A stretch of DNA of 64,000 nucleotides from Dermacoccus abyssi (GCF_003515945.1 NZ_QWLM01000003.1:186001-250000); one strand, 5' to 3'; shown: positions 27,086-36,495, counted from the first letter of the stretch. Numbers and translations are program-made. Notes: generated by a model from the letters alone, not told the origin.

Positions 27086-28596
27086 TCAGCCGTCCTCGCG
27101 CGCGTGCCGCTCGAGGAACTGGTAGACCTCGGTGTCGTCGACGCCGGGGAACGTGCCGGGCGGCATGGCGGCGAGCAGGTGCGAGTGCACGCGAGCGCTC
27201 GGCCAGGAGCGCCCGTCCCATCGGCTCGCAAGTTCCTGTGGCGGGCGCGTGCAGCACGACGGGTCGGGGCAGCGCGAGAGCGAACGCTCGGTCGTCTCCC
27301 GGCCGCGGAACCACTTGACGTGCTGGTAGGGCGTACCGACGTTGACGGAGAACAAGCCACTCGGCGTGCGGTCCACGAACGCCGAGCACCAGTACGTGCC
27401 CGAGCGCGTGTCCGTGTACTGCTGGTAGGAGCGCGACAGGTCGGGCTGATCGAAGACGGCGCGCGCGTCCAGTGCTTGCACACGCGCTGGCCCTCGATCG
27501 CGCCCATGGCGTCGGTCGGGAACTGGATGCCGTCGTTCTCGTACGCCTTGTAGATGACGCCGTCGGAGCTGATGCGCATGAAGTGCACGGGGATGTCGAG
27601 TACCTTCGTCGCGAGGTTCGTGAAGCGGTGCGCCGCCGTCTCGTAGGAGACGCCGTAGGCATCGCGCAGATCCTCGATGGAGATGTCCTTGGCCTCCTTC
27701 GCGTCGAGAAGGCGGCGCCCCACCTCCTTCTCCGGCATGAGCACGGCGGCGGCGAAGTAGTTGATCTCGACGCGCTGGGAGAGGAACTCCGCGTAGTCGG
27801 CCGGCACCTCGTGGCCGAGCACGAGATGACCGAGGGCCTGCAGGGCGAGAGACCGTGCGTCGTGCTGGCCGGCCTCCGGCTGCGGCAGATAGATGCGCCG
27901 GTTCGCGAGGTCGCTCACCGTCCGGGTTGAGCCGGGAAGATCCGAGGTGTGCACGAGCTGGTAGCCGAGGTGTTCGGCGATGCGGTCCACAGAGGCTCGC
28001 GAGACGGGCCCACCACGGTGCCCGACGTCGGAGAGCAACTGCGCAGCCGCGCCCTCGATGTCGGCAAAGTAGTTGTCGGCCTGCCTCATCCGGGTGCGCA
28101 GCTCGGCGTTCGCGCGCCGTGCGTGCTCGGGCGTCGCCGCCTGCTCGCTTCGCATCGCCGCCATCGCCTCGTGCATTCCGACGAGGGCCTCGAGCGCCTC
28201 GGTGGGCAGCCGCGGTCCGATGCGGACGCTCGGCAGACCGAGCGAGGCGTACGTCGACGCCCGCTGCGCGCGCTCGAGGCGAATCTCGAGGGCTGCTCGC
28301 CGTGACGGCGGCGCCGTCGCGAGAAGGTCGGCGAGCGGCACGTCGAGCGCCTCGGCCAGCGACGTGAGGACGGAGAGCCTCGGCTCCCTCTTGCCGTTCT
28401 CGATGAGCGAGAGCGCCGACGGGCTCATGCCGATCGCCCCCGCCACGTCACCGAGGGTGCGCTCCGCCTGCTGACGCACGTGACGCAGGCGCCGGCCGAT
28501 CGTCAGGGCGTCGGGGGCTGCCCGCTCCACGGGCGCCGCCTCCTCGGCCGCAGCACGGGCCGAGGCGAGCCGCCCTTCGCGCATCTTCTCGTTCAT
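27086..28596 (-). pseudogene. ramB: RamB-type XRE/ImmA-IrrE regulator of acetate metabolism, frameshifted near its C-terminus
   Basis: Short-chain-acyl-responsive repressor family. Order: an N-terminal XRE helix-turn-helix (about 28-85, 'LGDVAGAIGMSPSALSLIEN'), a helical linker, an IrrE/M78-like domain ('[20 protein letters not shown]') and the DUF2083-type C-terminal domain. The reading passes from '[10 protein letters not shown]' to '[20 protein letters not shown]' in another frame at about 27456-27470, inside a CG-repeat; one extra base restores it. The last 120 residues are otherwise intact with the conserved cysteines ('[11 protein letters not shown]'). Either a recent mutation or a base-calling error. 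It is divergent from aceA, exactly where RamB sits in other actinomycetes, so it probably represses aceA/aceB. Confidence 0.85.
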
Positions 28597-28792
28597 GACT
28601 CCACTTTCCGGCCTGCGTGACGGCCGTCACGCCAGCTTCGCGGCGAAAGACGGCTCAAACTTGCTCAAAACGTAAATATTCGTCGATCTTTACTCGAAAA
28701 GTCTACCTACTTGTGAGTTCTTCTCGGTCAGAGTTGAGTCATCGATCCCCACCGGGCACCTACCAGGGCCCACAGAGGAAGGACTGGAGCCA
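28597..28792 (+). promoter_or_regulatory. Divergent ramB/aceA control region
   Basis: The region is unusually A/T-rich from 28657 to 28710. Two GCTCAAA direct repeats (28653-28659 and 28663-28669) are spaced ten bases apart. They resemble the A/C-rich boxes bound by RamB in corynebacteria (similarity judged by eye). A GGAAGGACTGGAG segment precedes the aceA ATG. Confidence 0.5.
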
Positions 28793-30088
28793 ATGACCTC
28801 CGAGCAGATCATCAAGACGATCGACGACCGCGCAGCCGCGATCCAGAAGGACTGGGACACGAACGAGCGCTGGAAGAACGTCGAGCGCGAATACTCCGCA
28901 CAGGACGTCGCCCGCCTCCAGGGCAACGTGCAGGAGGAGTTCACCCTCGCCAAGCGCGGCGCCGAGCAGCTGTGGGACAAGCTCCACACGGAGGACTTCG
29001 TCAACGCCCTCGGCGCACTGACCGGTAACCAGGCCGTCCAGCAGGTCAAGGCAGGCCTCAAGGCCATCTACCTCTCCGGTTGGCAGGTCGCCGGTGACGC
29101 CAACCTCGCCGCCCAGACCTACCCGGACCAGTCGCTCTACCCGGCCAACTCCGTGCCGCAGGTCGTGCGCCGTATCAACAACGCGCTCATGCGCGCCGAC
29201 GAGATCGAGTTCTCCGAGGGCATCAAGTCCGTCGACGAGTGGATCGTCCCGATCGTCGCCGACGCCGAGGCCGGCTTCGGTGGACCGCTCAACGCCTACG
29301 AGCTCATGAAGTCCATGATCAACGCCGGTGCCGCGGGTGTGCACTGGGAGGACCAGCTCGCGTCGGAGAAGAAGTGCGGTCACCTCGGTGGCAAGGTGCT
29401 CATCCCGACGAAGCAGCACGTTCGCACGCTGAACGCCGCCCGCCTCGCCGCCGACGTCTCGAACGTCCCGTCGGTCGTCATCGCCCGTACGGACGCCGAG
29501 GCCGCCACGCTCATCACCTCCGACGTCGACGAGCGCGACCAGCAGTTCCTCACCGGTGAGCGCACCAACGAGGGCTTCTACAAGGTTCGCAACGGCATCG
29601 AGCCCTGCATCGAGCGCGCCAAGGCCTACGCCCCCTACGCCGACCTCATCTGGATGGAGACGGGCACGCCGGACCTCGAGCTGGCCAAGAAGTTCGCCGA
29701 GGCCGTCAAGGCCGAGTACCCGGACCAGATGCTGGCCTACAACTGCTCGCCGTCGTTCAACTGGCGCAAGCACCTCGACGACGAGACGATCGCGAAGTTC
29801 CAGAAGGAACTCGGCGCGATGGGCTTCAAGTTCCAGTTCATCACCCTCGCCGGCTTCCACGCCCTCAACTACTCGATGTTCGACCTGGCTCACGGCTACG
29901 CTCGCGAGCAGATGACGGCGTACGTCGACCTGCAGGAGCGCGAGTTCGCCTCGGAGAGCCGCGGCTACACGGCCACGAAGCACCAGCGCGAGGTCGGCAC
30001 GGGTTACTTCGACCTGGTCTCCACGACGCTCAACCCCGAGTCGTCGACGACCGCCCTCAAGGACTCAACGGAGAGCGCTCAGTTCTGA
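28793..30088 (+). CDS. aceA: Isocitrate lyase
   Basis: Cleaves isocitrate to glyoxylate and succinate, the first glyoxylate-shunt step, needed for growth on acetate or fatty acids. The catalytic loop '[19 protein letters not shown]' contains the nucleophilic Cys, and '[20 protein letters not shown]' the Mg-binding acids. The 431-residue length matches actinobacterial AceA. The start is ATG 28793. It is followed by a strong terminator before aceB, so the two shunt genes can be regulated separately. Confidence 0.96.
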   Translation: MTSEQIIKTIDDRAAAIQKDWDTNERWKNVEREYSAQDVARLQGNVQEEFTLAKRGAEQLWDKLHTEDFVNALGALTGNQAVQQVKAGLKAIYLSGWQVAGDANLAAQTYPDQSLYPANSVPQVVRRINNALMRADEIEFSEGIKSVDEWIVPIVADAEAGFGGPLNAYELMKSMINAGAAGVHWEDQLASEKKCGHLGGKVLIPTKQHVRTLNAARLAADVSNVPSVVIARTDAEAATLITSDVDERDQQFLTGERTNEGFYKVRNGIEPCIERAKAYAPYADLIWMETGTPDLELAKKFAEAVKAEYPDQMLAYNCSPSFNWRKHLDDETIAKFQKELGAMGFKFQFITLAGFHALNYSMFDLAHGYAREQMTAYVDLQEREFASESRGYTATKHQREVGTGYFDLVSTTLNPESSTTALKDSTESAQF

Positions 30089-30110
30089 TCGCCACCGTCT
30101 GAGTAAGACC

Positions 30111-30158
30111 AACCCCCGCCCGTGCGGCCACCTGGCTCCGACCGCACGGGCGGGGGTT
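30111..30158 (+). terminator. Terminator after aceA
   Basis: A 17-bp perfect stem (30111-30127 with 30142-30158) begins 22 bases after the stop codon. It ends in GGGTTCACT, a weak T-run. Confidence 0.8.
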
Positions 30159-30284
30159 CACTATCCACCCCGTCCAGCAACCGAACCCACTCCACGAGAG
30201 CGCCCGTTTCGGGAATGATGGGGTCACCGTTCCACCTCGCGACGCCTACGGTGTCGCCCCGCGCGCTTCTTCGAAGGAGGGCCC

Positions 30285-31925
30285 ATGAGCTCTTCACCCA
30301 CCGTCCGCGGCCGGATGCACCCGGGCTTTGACGAGATCCTCACCCCCGACGCCCTCGCGTTCCTCGCGCGCCTCGACGGCGAGTTCGCCGGTCGACGAGC
30401 CGATCTTCTCGCGCAGCGTCGCGCTCAGTCGCGCCGCATCAACCGTGGCGCCGATCTCGACTTCTCCCCCGAAGAGATCGCCGCTCGTGAGGACGAGTCG
30501 TGGAGCGTCGCGCCCGTCGCCCCGGGCCTCGCCGATCGCCGCGTCGAACTCGTGGTGCCCGTGACGCGCAGCCACGTCGAGCACGCCATGGCATCCAAGG
30601 CCTCGACCTGGCTCGCCGACCTCGAAGACGCGACGGCGCCCACCTGGTTCAACCTCATCGACGGCCAGGTCGTCCTGCGTGACGCGGTGCGCACCTACGC
30701 GACCCACCCCCAGGGCGGGCGTCCGACGCTCATCATGCGCCCGCGTGCCTGGCACCTGTGCGAGAAGCACATCACGATCGACGGTCGCCCGATCTCGGCC
30801 ACGCTCGTCGACTTCGGCCTGTACTTCTTCCACAACGCGAAGGCGCTCATCGAAGCCGGCTACGGCCCGTACTTCTACCTGCCGAAGATCGAGTCCGGCG
30901 CCGAGGCGCGCCTGTGGAACGACATCTTCAACGCGGCCCAGGACGCCCTCGACATCCCGCGCGGCACGGTGCGCGCCACCGTCCTCATCGAGACACTGCC
31001 CGCAGCGTTCGCGATGGAGGAGATCCTCTTCGAGCTGCGCGAGCACGCCTCGGGCCTCAACGCGGGCCGCTGGGACTACATCTTCAGCTACGTGCGCACC
31101 TTCGCCCACCGCGGCGACGAGTACGTGCTGCCCGACCGCGAGCGCATCACGATGACGACACCGTTCATGCGCACGTTCACCGACCTGCTCGTCGCCACGG
31201 CCCACAAGCGCGGCACGCACGCCATCGCGGCCCCGGCGGCGAACAACCCGACGGTTCAGGACGAGGAGCGCCGTCACCGCGCGCTCAACGTCGTGCACGC
31301 CGAGAAGGAGCGTGAGGCCGAGGAGGGCTTCGACGGCTCCTGGGTGGCGCACCCGGCCATGGTCGACACCGTGATGTCGGCGTTCACGCACGTGCTCGGC
31401 GACAAGCTCGACCAGATCGAGGTCAAGCGCACGCCCCGTCACGACGCGCACGCGCTCGTCAGCCTCGAAGGCACGATGCAGACCACGAGCCTGCACGGTG
31501 TCCGCAGCAACGTCAGCGTCGCGCTGCAGTACCTCGCCGCGTGGATCGACGGCCAGGGCGCCGTCGCCATCGGCAACTACATGGAGGACGCCGCGACGAC
31601 CGAGATCTGCCGTGCGCAGCTGTGGCAGTGGATGCACCACTCGACGCAGTTGGCCGAAGGTCCGCAGGTCTCGCGTGCCCTGCTCGAGCGCCTCATCGAC
31701 GAGGAGATGATCAAGCTCAAGCGCGGCGCCGACGCCGACATGCAGTTGCGTCTCGACGAGGCCCGTGAGGTGCTCGAGCGTTCGGCCCTGACCGACGAGC
31801 TTCCCGGGTTCTTCACGAACTACGCCTACGTGCGGTTCCTCCTCGACGAAGGTCTGCGCATGCCGCGCGGCCTCGACGCCGAGGACCTGCGTCAGTCGGA
31901 GAAGGTTGCCGGCGACGCGGCCTGA
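30285..31925 (+). CDS. aceB: Malate synthase A
   Basis: Condenses glyoxylate with acetyl-CoA to malate, the second shunt step. The 546-residue A-type enzyme shows 'STWLADLEDATAPTWFNLID', 'ETLPAAFAMEEILFELREHA', which carries active-site acids, 'GRWDYIFSYVRTF' and 'QYLAAWIDGQGAVAIGNYME'. GAAGGAGGG precedes the ATG at 30285. It sits in the same orientation as aceA with its own promoter in the 30159-30284 gap. Confidence 0.96.
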   Translation: MSSSPTVRGRMHPGFDEILTPDALAFLARLDGEFAGRRADLLAQRRAQSRRINRGADLDFSPEEIAAREDESWSVAPVAPGLADRRVELVVPVTRSHVEHAMASKASTWLADLEDATAPTWFNLIDGQVVLRDAVRTYATHPQGGRPTLIMRPRAWHLCEKHITIDGRPISATLVDFGLYFFHNAKALIEAGYGPYFYLPKIESGAEARLWNDIFNAAQDALDIPRGTVRATVLIETLPAAFAMEEILFELREHASGLNAGRWDYIFSYVRTFAHRGDEYVLPDRERITMTTPFMRTFTDLLVATAHKRGTHAIAAPAANNPTVQDEERRHRALNVVHAEKEREAEEGFDGSWVAHPAMVDTVMSAFTHVLGDKLDQIEVKRTPRHDAHALVSLEGTMQTTSLHGVRSNVSVALQYLAAWIDGQGAVAIGNYMEDAATTEICRAQLWQWMHHSTQLAEGPQVSRALLERLIDEEMIKLKRGADADMQLRLDEAREVLERSALTDELPGFFTNYAYVRFLLDEGLRMPRGLDAEDLRQSEKVAGDAA

Positions 31926-31939
31926 TCGACACGTGGTAG

Positions 31940-31977
31940 ACAAGGGGATGTGCCGAGAAGTCGGCACATCCCCTTGT
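31940..31977 (+). terminator. Terminator after aceB
   Basis: A 17-bp perfect stem (31940-31956 with 31961-31977) has a GAAG tetraloop and is followed by TCGTG. Confidence 0.85.
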
Positions 31978-32005
31978 TCGTGCCCCGAGTGAAAGGCACC
32001 TTCCG

Positions 32006-32326
32006 ATGATCTTCATCGTCGTCAAGTTCGACGTCCGCCCCGAGCACGCCGAGACGTGGATGGACCACGTCGCAGCGTTCACCGAGGCCACCCGCGCCGA
32101 GAGCGGCAACCTGTGGTTCGACTGGAGCCGCAGCGTCGAGAACCCCAACGAGTACGTGCTCGTCGAAGCGTTCAAGGACGACGCCGCGGAGGCGCACGTG
32201 AACTCCGAGCACTTCAAGACGTTCACCGCCGAGACGCCTGACAAGCTCGCCTCCACGCCGCGCATCATCAGCCGTCAGATCGACGGCGAGGGCTGGGACG
32301 AGATGGGCGAGATCAGCGTCGACTGA
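32006..32326 (+). CDS. Antibiotic-biosynthesis-monooxygenase-like protein (YgiN family)
   Basis: A 106-residue dimeric alpha-beta barrel (ABM) domain. 'MIFIVVKFDVRPEHAETWMD' is the first strand-helix, and 'ESGNLWFDWSRSVENPNEYV' and 'HVNSEHFKTFTAETPDKLA' are the family core. Relatives include quinol monooxygenases and heme-degrading enzymes; the ligand here is not evident. GAAAGGCACC precedes the start. It stands alone, tail to tail with the GNAT gene. Confidence 0.8.
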   Translation: MIFIVVKFDVRPEHAETWMDHVAAFTEATRAESGNLWFDWSRSVENPNEYVLVEAFKDDAAEAHVNSEHFKTFTAETPDKLASTPRIISRQIDGEGWDEMGEISVD

Positions 32327-32343
32327 CGGGCCTCGACAACCCC

Positions 32344-33252
32344 TCAGACGAGACGCGGGCGCAGCCGGAGAGCCGCCCGCGTCACGTCTGCCGGATTGCC
32401 GCTGATGCTCGCGACGATGTCGTCACCGCGAGCGACGGTGGCGCCCGCACGCAACAACGCGTCGTGGGCGGCCTCCGCGTTGCCGTCGGCCGACCACACG
32501 ACGGGCGCCGCTGCGTACCGGGCCGTCGTGAGGGCGGCGTCGAACGGCACGTCGGCGAGGGCCACTCCCCCGAGTTCACGTGCGACCGCGAAGGCCGCAG
32601 CGGCCGGCGTGCCCGACCCGCACACGATGACACCCGTGGGCAGATCGTTCGCGGCGTGCGGCGCCGCGGGCCATTCCTCGCGCGTCACGGCGAACGAGTC
32701 GTGATCGAACCACGCGCTCCGACCCCCGAGACCGTCGGCCAGCCACAACATCCGGCGCATCGTGCGCTCGCGGCGGAACCCCAGGGAGCGCAGGAGGCCG
32801 GCCGACGTGTCGTTGCCGATGCGCACGTTCGCCTCGAGGCGATGAAGCCCCATACCGTGGGGCGCCTGACGCAGCACGATGCCGACGACGAGGGCCATCC
32901 CCTCGCGGAACAGACCGGTACCGACGTAGGGATCGAACGCGTTGTAGCCCATGGTGGCGCTCATGAAACGGCCGTGGACGACATTCGTCACGTTGACGCA
33001 GCCCACGAGCCCCACCTCGTCACCTGCCACCCGGGCAGCGTCCTTGGCGCGGATGAGAAACGTGCGGTGCGTGGCCGACTGCGCCGCGAGGTGGTGGACG
33101 AGGTCGTCCGGGTTGACCGGGTTCCAGCGGCCGATCCGAGACGCTGACCGTGTCATCGCCTCCCGGTACGGCGCGATGTCACCACCGGTCGCCACACTGA
33201 CGTGGACGCGCTCACCGTCGGCGACGAGGAAGCGTCCGTCGTCCTCACTCAA
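32344..33252 (-). CDS. RimJ/RimL-type GNAT acetyltransferase with an extra C-terminal domain
   Basis: About 302 residues. Residues roughly 15-190 are a GNAT domain of the RimJ/RimL type ('DIAPYREAMTRSASRIGRWN', 'GMGLHRLEANVRIGNDTSAG' and LLRSLGFRRE, the usual C-terminal GNAT motif). The last ~100 residues are an extra alpha/beta domain ('GVIVCGSGTPAAAAFAVARE') that is not recognised. Start uncertain: the frame is open to 33348, but the amidohydrolase stop lies at 33245; TTG 33252 overlaps that stop and is the best-placed start. Likely co-translated with the amidohydrolase. Confidence 0.7.
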   Translation of the reverse strand: MSEDDGRFLVADGERVHVSVATGGDIAPYREAMTRSASRIGRWNPVNPDDLVHHLAAQSATHRTFLIRAKDAARVAGDEVGLVGCVNVTNVVHGRFMSATMGYNAFDPYVGTGLFREGMALVVGIVLRQAPHGMGLHRLEANVRIGNDTSAGLLRSLGFRRERTMRRMLWLADGLGGRSAWFDHDSFAVTREEWPAAPHAANDLPTGVIVCGSGTPAAAAFAVARELGGVALADVPFDAALTTARYAAAPVVWSADGNAEAAHDALLRAGATVARGDDIVASISGNPADVTRAALRLRPRLV

Positions 33253-34336
33253 CGACGCGTCCGCGCAGGATGACGTGCGTGGGCGCGGCGAGCACGCGAA
33301 CGTCGTCGCGCGGGTCGCTCTCGTACTGCACGAGGTCAGCCGGAGCACCCTCGACGAGCGCTTCGTGGCCCAGCCATTCGCGGGCGCCCCACGTCGCCGT
33401 GCCGATGGCCTCGGTCGCGCTCATCCCGACGTTGAGCATCTCCTCCACCTCGCGGGCGACGAGACCGTGGGGCAACTGCCCGCCGGCGTCGGTGCCCGCG
33501 AAAATACGCAGGCCTGCGTCACGAGCCGCCCCGATGGTCTCGTACCGGCGGGCGTGCAGGTCACGCATGTGAGCGGCGTAGCCGGGGAACTTCTTCTCCC
33601 CCGCCTGCGCGAAGCTCGGAAAGTTGTCGAGGTTGATGAGCGTGGGCACGATCGCGATGTCGCGCTCGGCGAACATCGCGATGGTCTCCTCGGTGAGGCC
33701 GCTCGCGTGTTCGATGCAGTCGATGCCGGCTTCGGCGAAGTCGACGAGCGACTGCTCACCGAAGCAGTGGGCCGTGACGCGAGCGCCCTCCTCGTGGGCT
33801 GCGTCGATCGCCGGTGTGAGGGCCTCCTTGGGCCAGCAGGGTGCGAGGTCGCCGGCGTCGCGGTCGATCCAGTCGCCGACGAGCTTCACCCAGCCGTCGC
33901 CGCGGCGGGCTTCCTGACGCACGTAGGCGACGAGGTCCTCCGGCTCGATCTCGTGGGCGAAGTTCTTGATGTAGCGCTTCGTGCGTGCGATGTGACGTCC
34001 GGCGCGCACGATGCGCGGCAGGTCCTCGCGATCGTCGATCCAGTGGGTGTCGACCGGTGAACCGCAGTCGCGCAGGAGGAGCGCGCCGGCCGCTCGGTCC
34101 GCGAGAGCATGCGCCTCGGCGTTCTCCGGTGCCCCACCGTGCGCCTCGAGGCCCACGTGGCAGTGGGCGTCGACGAGGCCGGGCAGAAAGGTGCCTTCCA
34201 GCCGCGTCGCCTCTGCGGTGGCTGCGCCGTCAGGTGTCTCGAAGGTGATGCGTCCGTCGATCACCCACGCTTCGGCCACTTCGTCATCGGGGCCACGCAG
34301 GACGCGACCGGTCAGGTGCAGGACGGTGTCGCTCAT
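33245..34336 (-). CDS. Metal-dependent amidohydrolase (imidazolonepropionase/prolidase-like)
   Basis: A 363-residue TIM-barrel hydrolase. 'GTFLPGLVDAHCHVGLEAHG' carries the metal-binding HxH, 'WVKLVGDWID' the usual carbamylated lysine, 'VTAHCFGEQS' and 'CIEHASGL' the further His ligands, and 'FAGTDAGGQLPHGLV' the catalytic Asp. Members hydrolyse cyclic amides or dipeptides; the substrate cannot be read here. ATG 34336 begins 'MSDTVLHLTGRVLRGPDDEV'; the frame stays open to 34537 but is antisense to the hydrolase promoter there. Confidence 0.82.
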   Translation of the reverse strand: MSDTVLHLTGRVLRGPDDEVAEAWVIDGRITFETPDGAATAEATRLEGTFLPGLVDAHCHVGLEAHGGAPENAEAHALADRAAGALLLRDCGSPVDTHWIDDREDLPRIVRAGRHIARTKRYIKNFAHEIEPEDLVAYVRQEARRGDGWVKLVGDWIDRDAGDLAPCWPKEALTPAIDAAHEEGARVTAHCFGEQSLVDFAEAGIDCIEHASGLTEETIAMFAERDIAIVPTLINLDNFPSFAQAGEKKFPGYAAHMRDLHARRYETIGAARDAGLRIFAGTDAGGQLPHGLVAREVEEMLNVGMSATEAIGTATWGAREWLGHEALVEGAPADLVQYESDPRDDVRVLAAPTHVILRGRVVE

Positions 34337-34469
34337 GCTCGTGACCCTAACGGGAGCCACCGACCCAACGGGCGAGTAGGTGCGATGTTCCTCACGTTGT
34401 CCGCCCATTTTCGCCGAGTGGCGGCGATGTGTGGAGAGCCTTCCCAGGCGTGAGCCGTATTCTGAAGAT

Positions 34470-35198
34470 ATGTCCGGTTCTGTGGTTCTCGTGCATGGTG
34501 TGCGCTCTTCGCGCACCATGTGGCGACCCCAGATCAAGCGCCTGACGAAGCGAGGCTTCCACGTCGTCGCGCCTGATCTTCCCGGTCACGGCGAGCGTCA
34601 GGACGAGGAGTTCTCGCTCGCTGCGGCGTTGGCCACCATCGACGAGGCCGTCGCGTCGTGCCCCGAGCCGCCGATGCTCGTCGGGTTGTCACTCGGCGGC
34701 TACCTGTCGCTGCAGTACGCCGCCACCACGCAGCGTCCCCTGCGCGCCGTAACGGTGGCGGGGTGCACCGCCGTGCCGAATCGCTTCCTCGCGGTGGCGT
34801 TCGGCGCCTACCTCTCCTGGCGGGACCGGCTTCCCGGCAGCGCGGACGACAGCGTTCTCGCCGCGTTCGCGAAGGCCAACTCGCCCAAGGCCGCGCGCCA
34901 CTACTACGGCGGCGGTCGCGCGAAGGCTCACGTCGTGGCGCCCGTCATGCGCGCACTGGGCCGCCTCGACGTGCTCGAGGCGATCGGTTCGATCGACGTG
35001 CCCGTGACGATCATCAACGGCCGGCGTGACGAGTTCCGCATCCACGAGCGCCGCTTCCTCGCGGCCAACGACGCGGCCCGTCTCATCGTGCTCGACGACG
35101 CCGGTCACATCTCGAACCTCAACCGGCCCAAGCGCTTCACGAAGGAGCTGCGGGCGGCGTTCGAGCGCGCCGAGCGCCCGCCCCTCGTCGTCGCGTAG
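34470..35198 (+). CDS. Alpha/beta hydrolase
   Basis: A 242-residue hydrolase with 'VVLVHGVRSSRTMWRPQIKR' (oxyanion-hole HG), the nucleophile elbow 'MLVGLSLGGYLSLQYA', the acid in 'IINGRRDEFRIHE' and the final His in 'LDDAGHISNLNRPKRF'. The lid region is short. Substrate unknown. ATG 34470 is the first start compatible with the fold. It is the last chromosomal gene before the integrated element and is followed by a terminator. Confidence 0.8.
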   Translation: MSGSVVLVHGVRSSRTMWRPQIKRLTKRGFHVVAPDLPGHGERQDEEFSLAAALATIDEAVASCPEPPMLVGLSLGGYLSLQYAATTQRPLRAVTVAGCTAVPNRFLAVAFGAYLSWRDRLPGSADDSVLAAFAKANSPKAARHYYGGGRAKAHVVAPVMRALGRLDVLEAIGSIDVPVTIINGRRDEFRIHERRFLAANDAARLIVLDDAGHISNLNRPKRFTKELRAAFERAERPPLVVA

Positions 35199-35238
35199 CC
35201 GACAATTCCTCCACCGGTTGTCCCAGAGTTGGGACGGC

Positions 35239-35273
35239 GAAGGGCCGACCACTTCGTGTGTGGTCGGCCCTTC
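35239..35273. terminator. Terminator; probable native terminator of ffh as well
   Basis: A 14-bp perfect stem (35239-35252 with 35260-35273) follows the hydrolase. In a chromosome without the element, ffh would end at the 43-bp repeat 26 bases away, so this hairpin would serve both convergent genes. Confidence 0.8.
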
Positions 35274-35299
35274 ACGGTCATGCAGCGCTCTTCGCGCGA

Positions 35300-35342
35300 T
35301 CAGTCCTTGTCAGCGCCCGGGCCGAGGAACTTCTCGAAGCCC
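35300..35342 (-). repeat. attL: 43-bp copy of the ffh 3' end
   Basis: Identical to 45379-45421 except G at 35324 versus A at 45403, which is a synonymous Leu codon change (CTC versus CTT) in the ffh frame. It encodes the same last residues as Ffh (GFEKFLGPGADKD). Confidence 0.92.
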
Positions 35343-35416
35343 GGACGGTTAGCGCTGTGCGGTTTCGCTCTGAGTCAGTAGTTGCGCCACGTCATTTCGA
35401 GCGCTGTAGGCCGTAA

Positions 35417-35462
35417 TTTCCTCGGTTAGAGGAAACCCCCGCGAGGCTGCAACCTCCGGGGG
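35417..35462 (+). promoter_or_regulatory. Two adjacent hairpins in the leader of the left operon
   Basis: TTTCCTC/GAGGAAA (35417-35423 with 35429-35435) is followed immediately by CCCCCG/CGGGGG (35436-35441 with 35457-35462), extended by GAGG/CCTC. They lie just upstream of the ribosome binding site of the first element gene and could be an attenuator or arm-site structure. Confidence 0.5.
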
Positions 35463-35491
35463 CGTGACGACCAGACGTAGGAGGTCTGACC

Positions 35492-35680
35492 GTGAGCGCA
35501 ACCCTATCCGTCCTCTGTGACATGTTCGCCCGCCTGCAACCGTTCGCCATCATGGCGTTCGTGCCGCTGCTCATGTGGGTGTGGCACTTCGAGACGACGC
35601 CGGCCCATGACGAGGCTCGAAAGGGTGTCTGTTCAAGCGACACCCTTGACGACGAGGTGCTCGAGGGGTGGGCCGCATGA
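35492..35680 (+). CDS. Element gene: small protein with one hydrophobic segment, unknown
   Basis: A 62-residue protein starting at GTG 35492, with GTAGGAGG at good spacing. Residues about 8-32 ('LCDMFARLQPFAIMAFVPLL' and following) are hydrophobic and may anchor it in the membrane; the remainder is acidic. No family was recognised. Its stop overlaps the next ATG by four bases, so it is the first gene of a three-gene coupled operon at the left end of the element. Confidence 0.55.
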   Translation: MSATLSVLCDMFARLQPFAIMAFVPLLMWVWHFETTPAHDEARKGVCSSDTLDDEVLEGWAA

Positions 35681-36318
35681 GGGGCTACGAGTACGTTCCC
35701 GACGAGCAGTTCCCCGACATCCGCCCCGGTGACGTCGTGCGCCTCAAGCACGGGCAGATCCTGTTCACCGTGACGAAGATCGAGCGCACCACGACATACG
35801 CCGCGGCCTCCCTGCGCCCCGTCGAACCGCTTACCGCGTCCGGACGCCCCCGAGCGCACGAGAGCCGACGCACCGATCACGTCGTGCTCGTCTCGCGCCC
35901 CGACGACTCACAGCCGTTGTCGGAGATCCCCTGGGAACCGCGCGACATGCAACGCCAGATCGACAACCTCATGCGCCAGGAACAGCGCGCCAGCGAGGAC
36001 GCGCGGCGGTTCGAGGCTCGTCTCGGTCGCTTGGCTGCCTCGGGCGTGCAGGTCGAGATGTGCGAGCCGGGAACCGTCGACCAGGGCAACGCCTACGGCG
36101 AGATCAGCCAATGGCGCAACGGCGCCGACATCGTGACCCGAGTGTCCATCGACCAGCGGCTGACACCTCCGAAACGTCTGCGCATCCTGCGCTACATCGA
36201 GGACGCTCTCGACGACCTCGCGGCCGGCGTGTCCGGGGTTGGCGAGTGGCAGCAGACCAAGCGCGGCGAACCGTGGCGCGGCATCCTGTTCGGCACGCCT
36301 CCCGAGGCCACCCGATGA
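35677..36318 (+). CDS. Element gene: unknown protein, 213 residues
   Basis: Not recognised. The N-terminal ~60 residues look like a small beta-barrel ('DVVRLKHGQILFTVTKIERT'). A long charged helix follows at about residues 84-125 ('RDMQRQIDNLMRQEQRASED'), likely a coiled coil, then an alpha/beta segment and 'LRILRYIEDALDDLAAG'. It starts at ATG 35677, overlapping the upstream stop (ATGA). Base composition matches the host. Confidence 0.6.
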   Translation: MRGYEYVPDEQFPDIRPGDVVRLKHGQILFTVTKIERTTTYAAASLRPVEPLTASGRPRAHESRRTDHVVLVSRPDDSQPLSEIPWEPRDMQRQIDNLMRQEQRASEDARRFEARLGRLAASGVQVEMCEPGTVDQGNAYGEISQWRNGADIVTRVSIDQRLTPPKRLRILRYIEDALDDLAAGVSGVGEWQQTKRGEPWRGILFGTPPEATR

Positions 36319-36458
36319 ACGCGCCGCGCCCCTACCGCCGCGGCGGACGTGGTTCCGCGCGCACGCGAGGCGAGGCTGACAGAGATCTGTCACCTGAGCC
36401 CGACATCCTCGCAGGCGCGACCGGGCCGATCACTTTCGCGGCTCCACGAAAGGCATGA
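36315..36458 (+). CDS. Element gene: short basic protein, unknown
   Basis: A 47-residue Arg/Gly-rich protein ('MNAPRPYRRGGRGSARTRGE') that overlaps the previous stop by four bases. It is the third gene of the left operon and is followed by a terminator. Confidence 0.45.
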   Translation: MNAPRPYRRGGRGSARTRGEADRDLSPEPDILAGATGPITFAAPRKA

Positions 36459-36464
36459 ACGGTT

Positions 36465-36495
36465 CCCGGCGCCGGGGGTGCTTCCCGGCGCCGGG
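36465..36495 (+). terminator. Terminator of the left element operon
   Basis: Two copies of the 12-base palindrome CCCGGCGCCGGG (36465-36476 and 36484-36495) can fold together as a 9-bp stem (36468-36476 with 36484-36492). Confidence 0.65.

Noticed and set aside
35300-35342. tRNA gene as attachment site
   Set aside because: The repeat has no cloverleaf and is the coding end of ffh.
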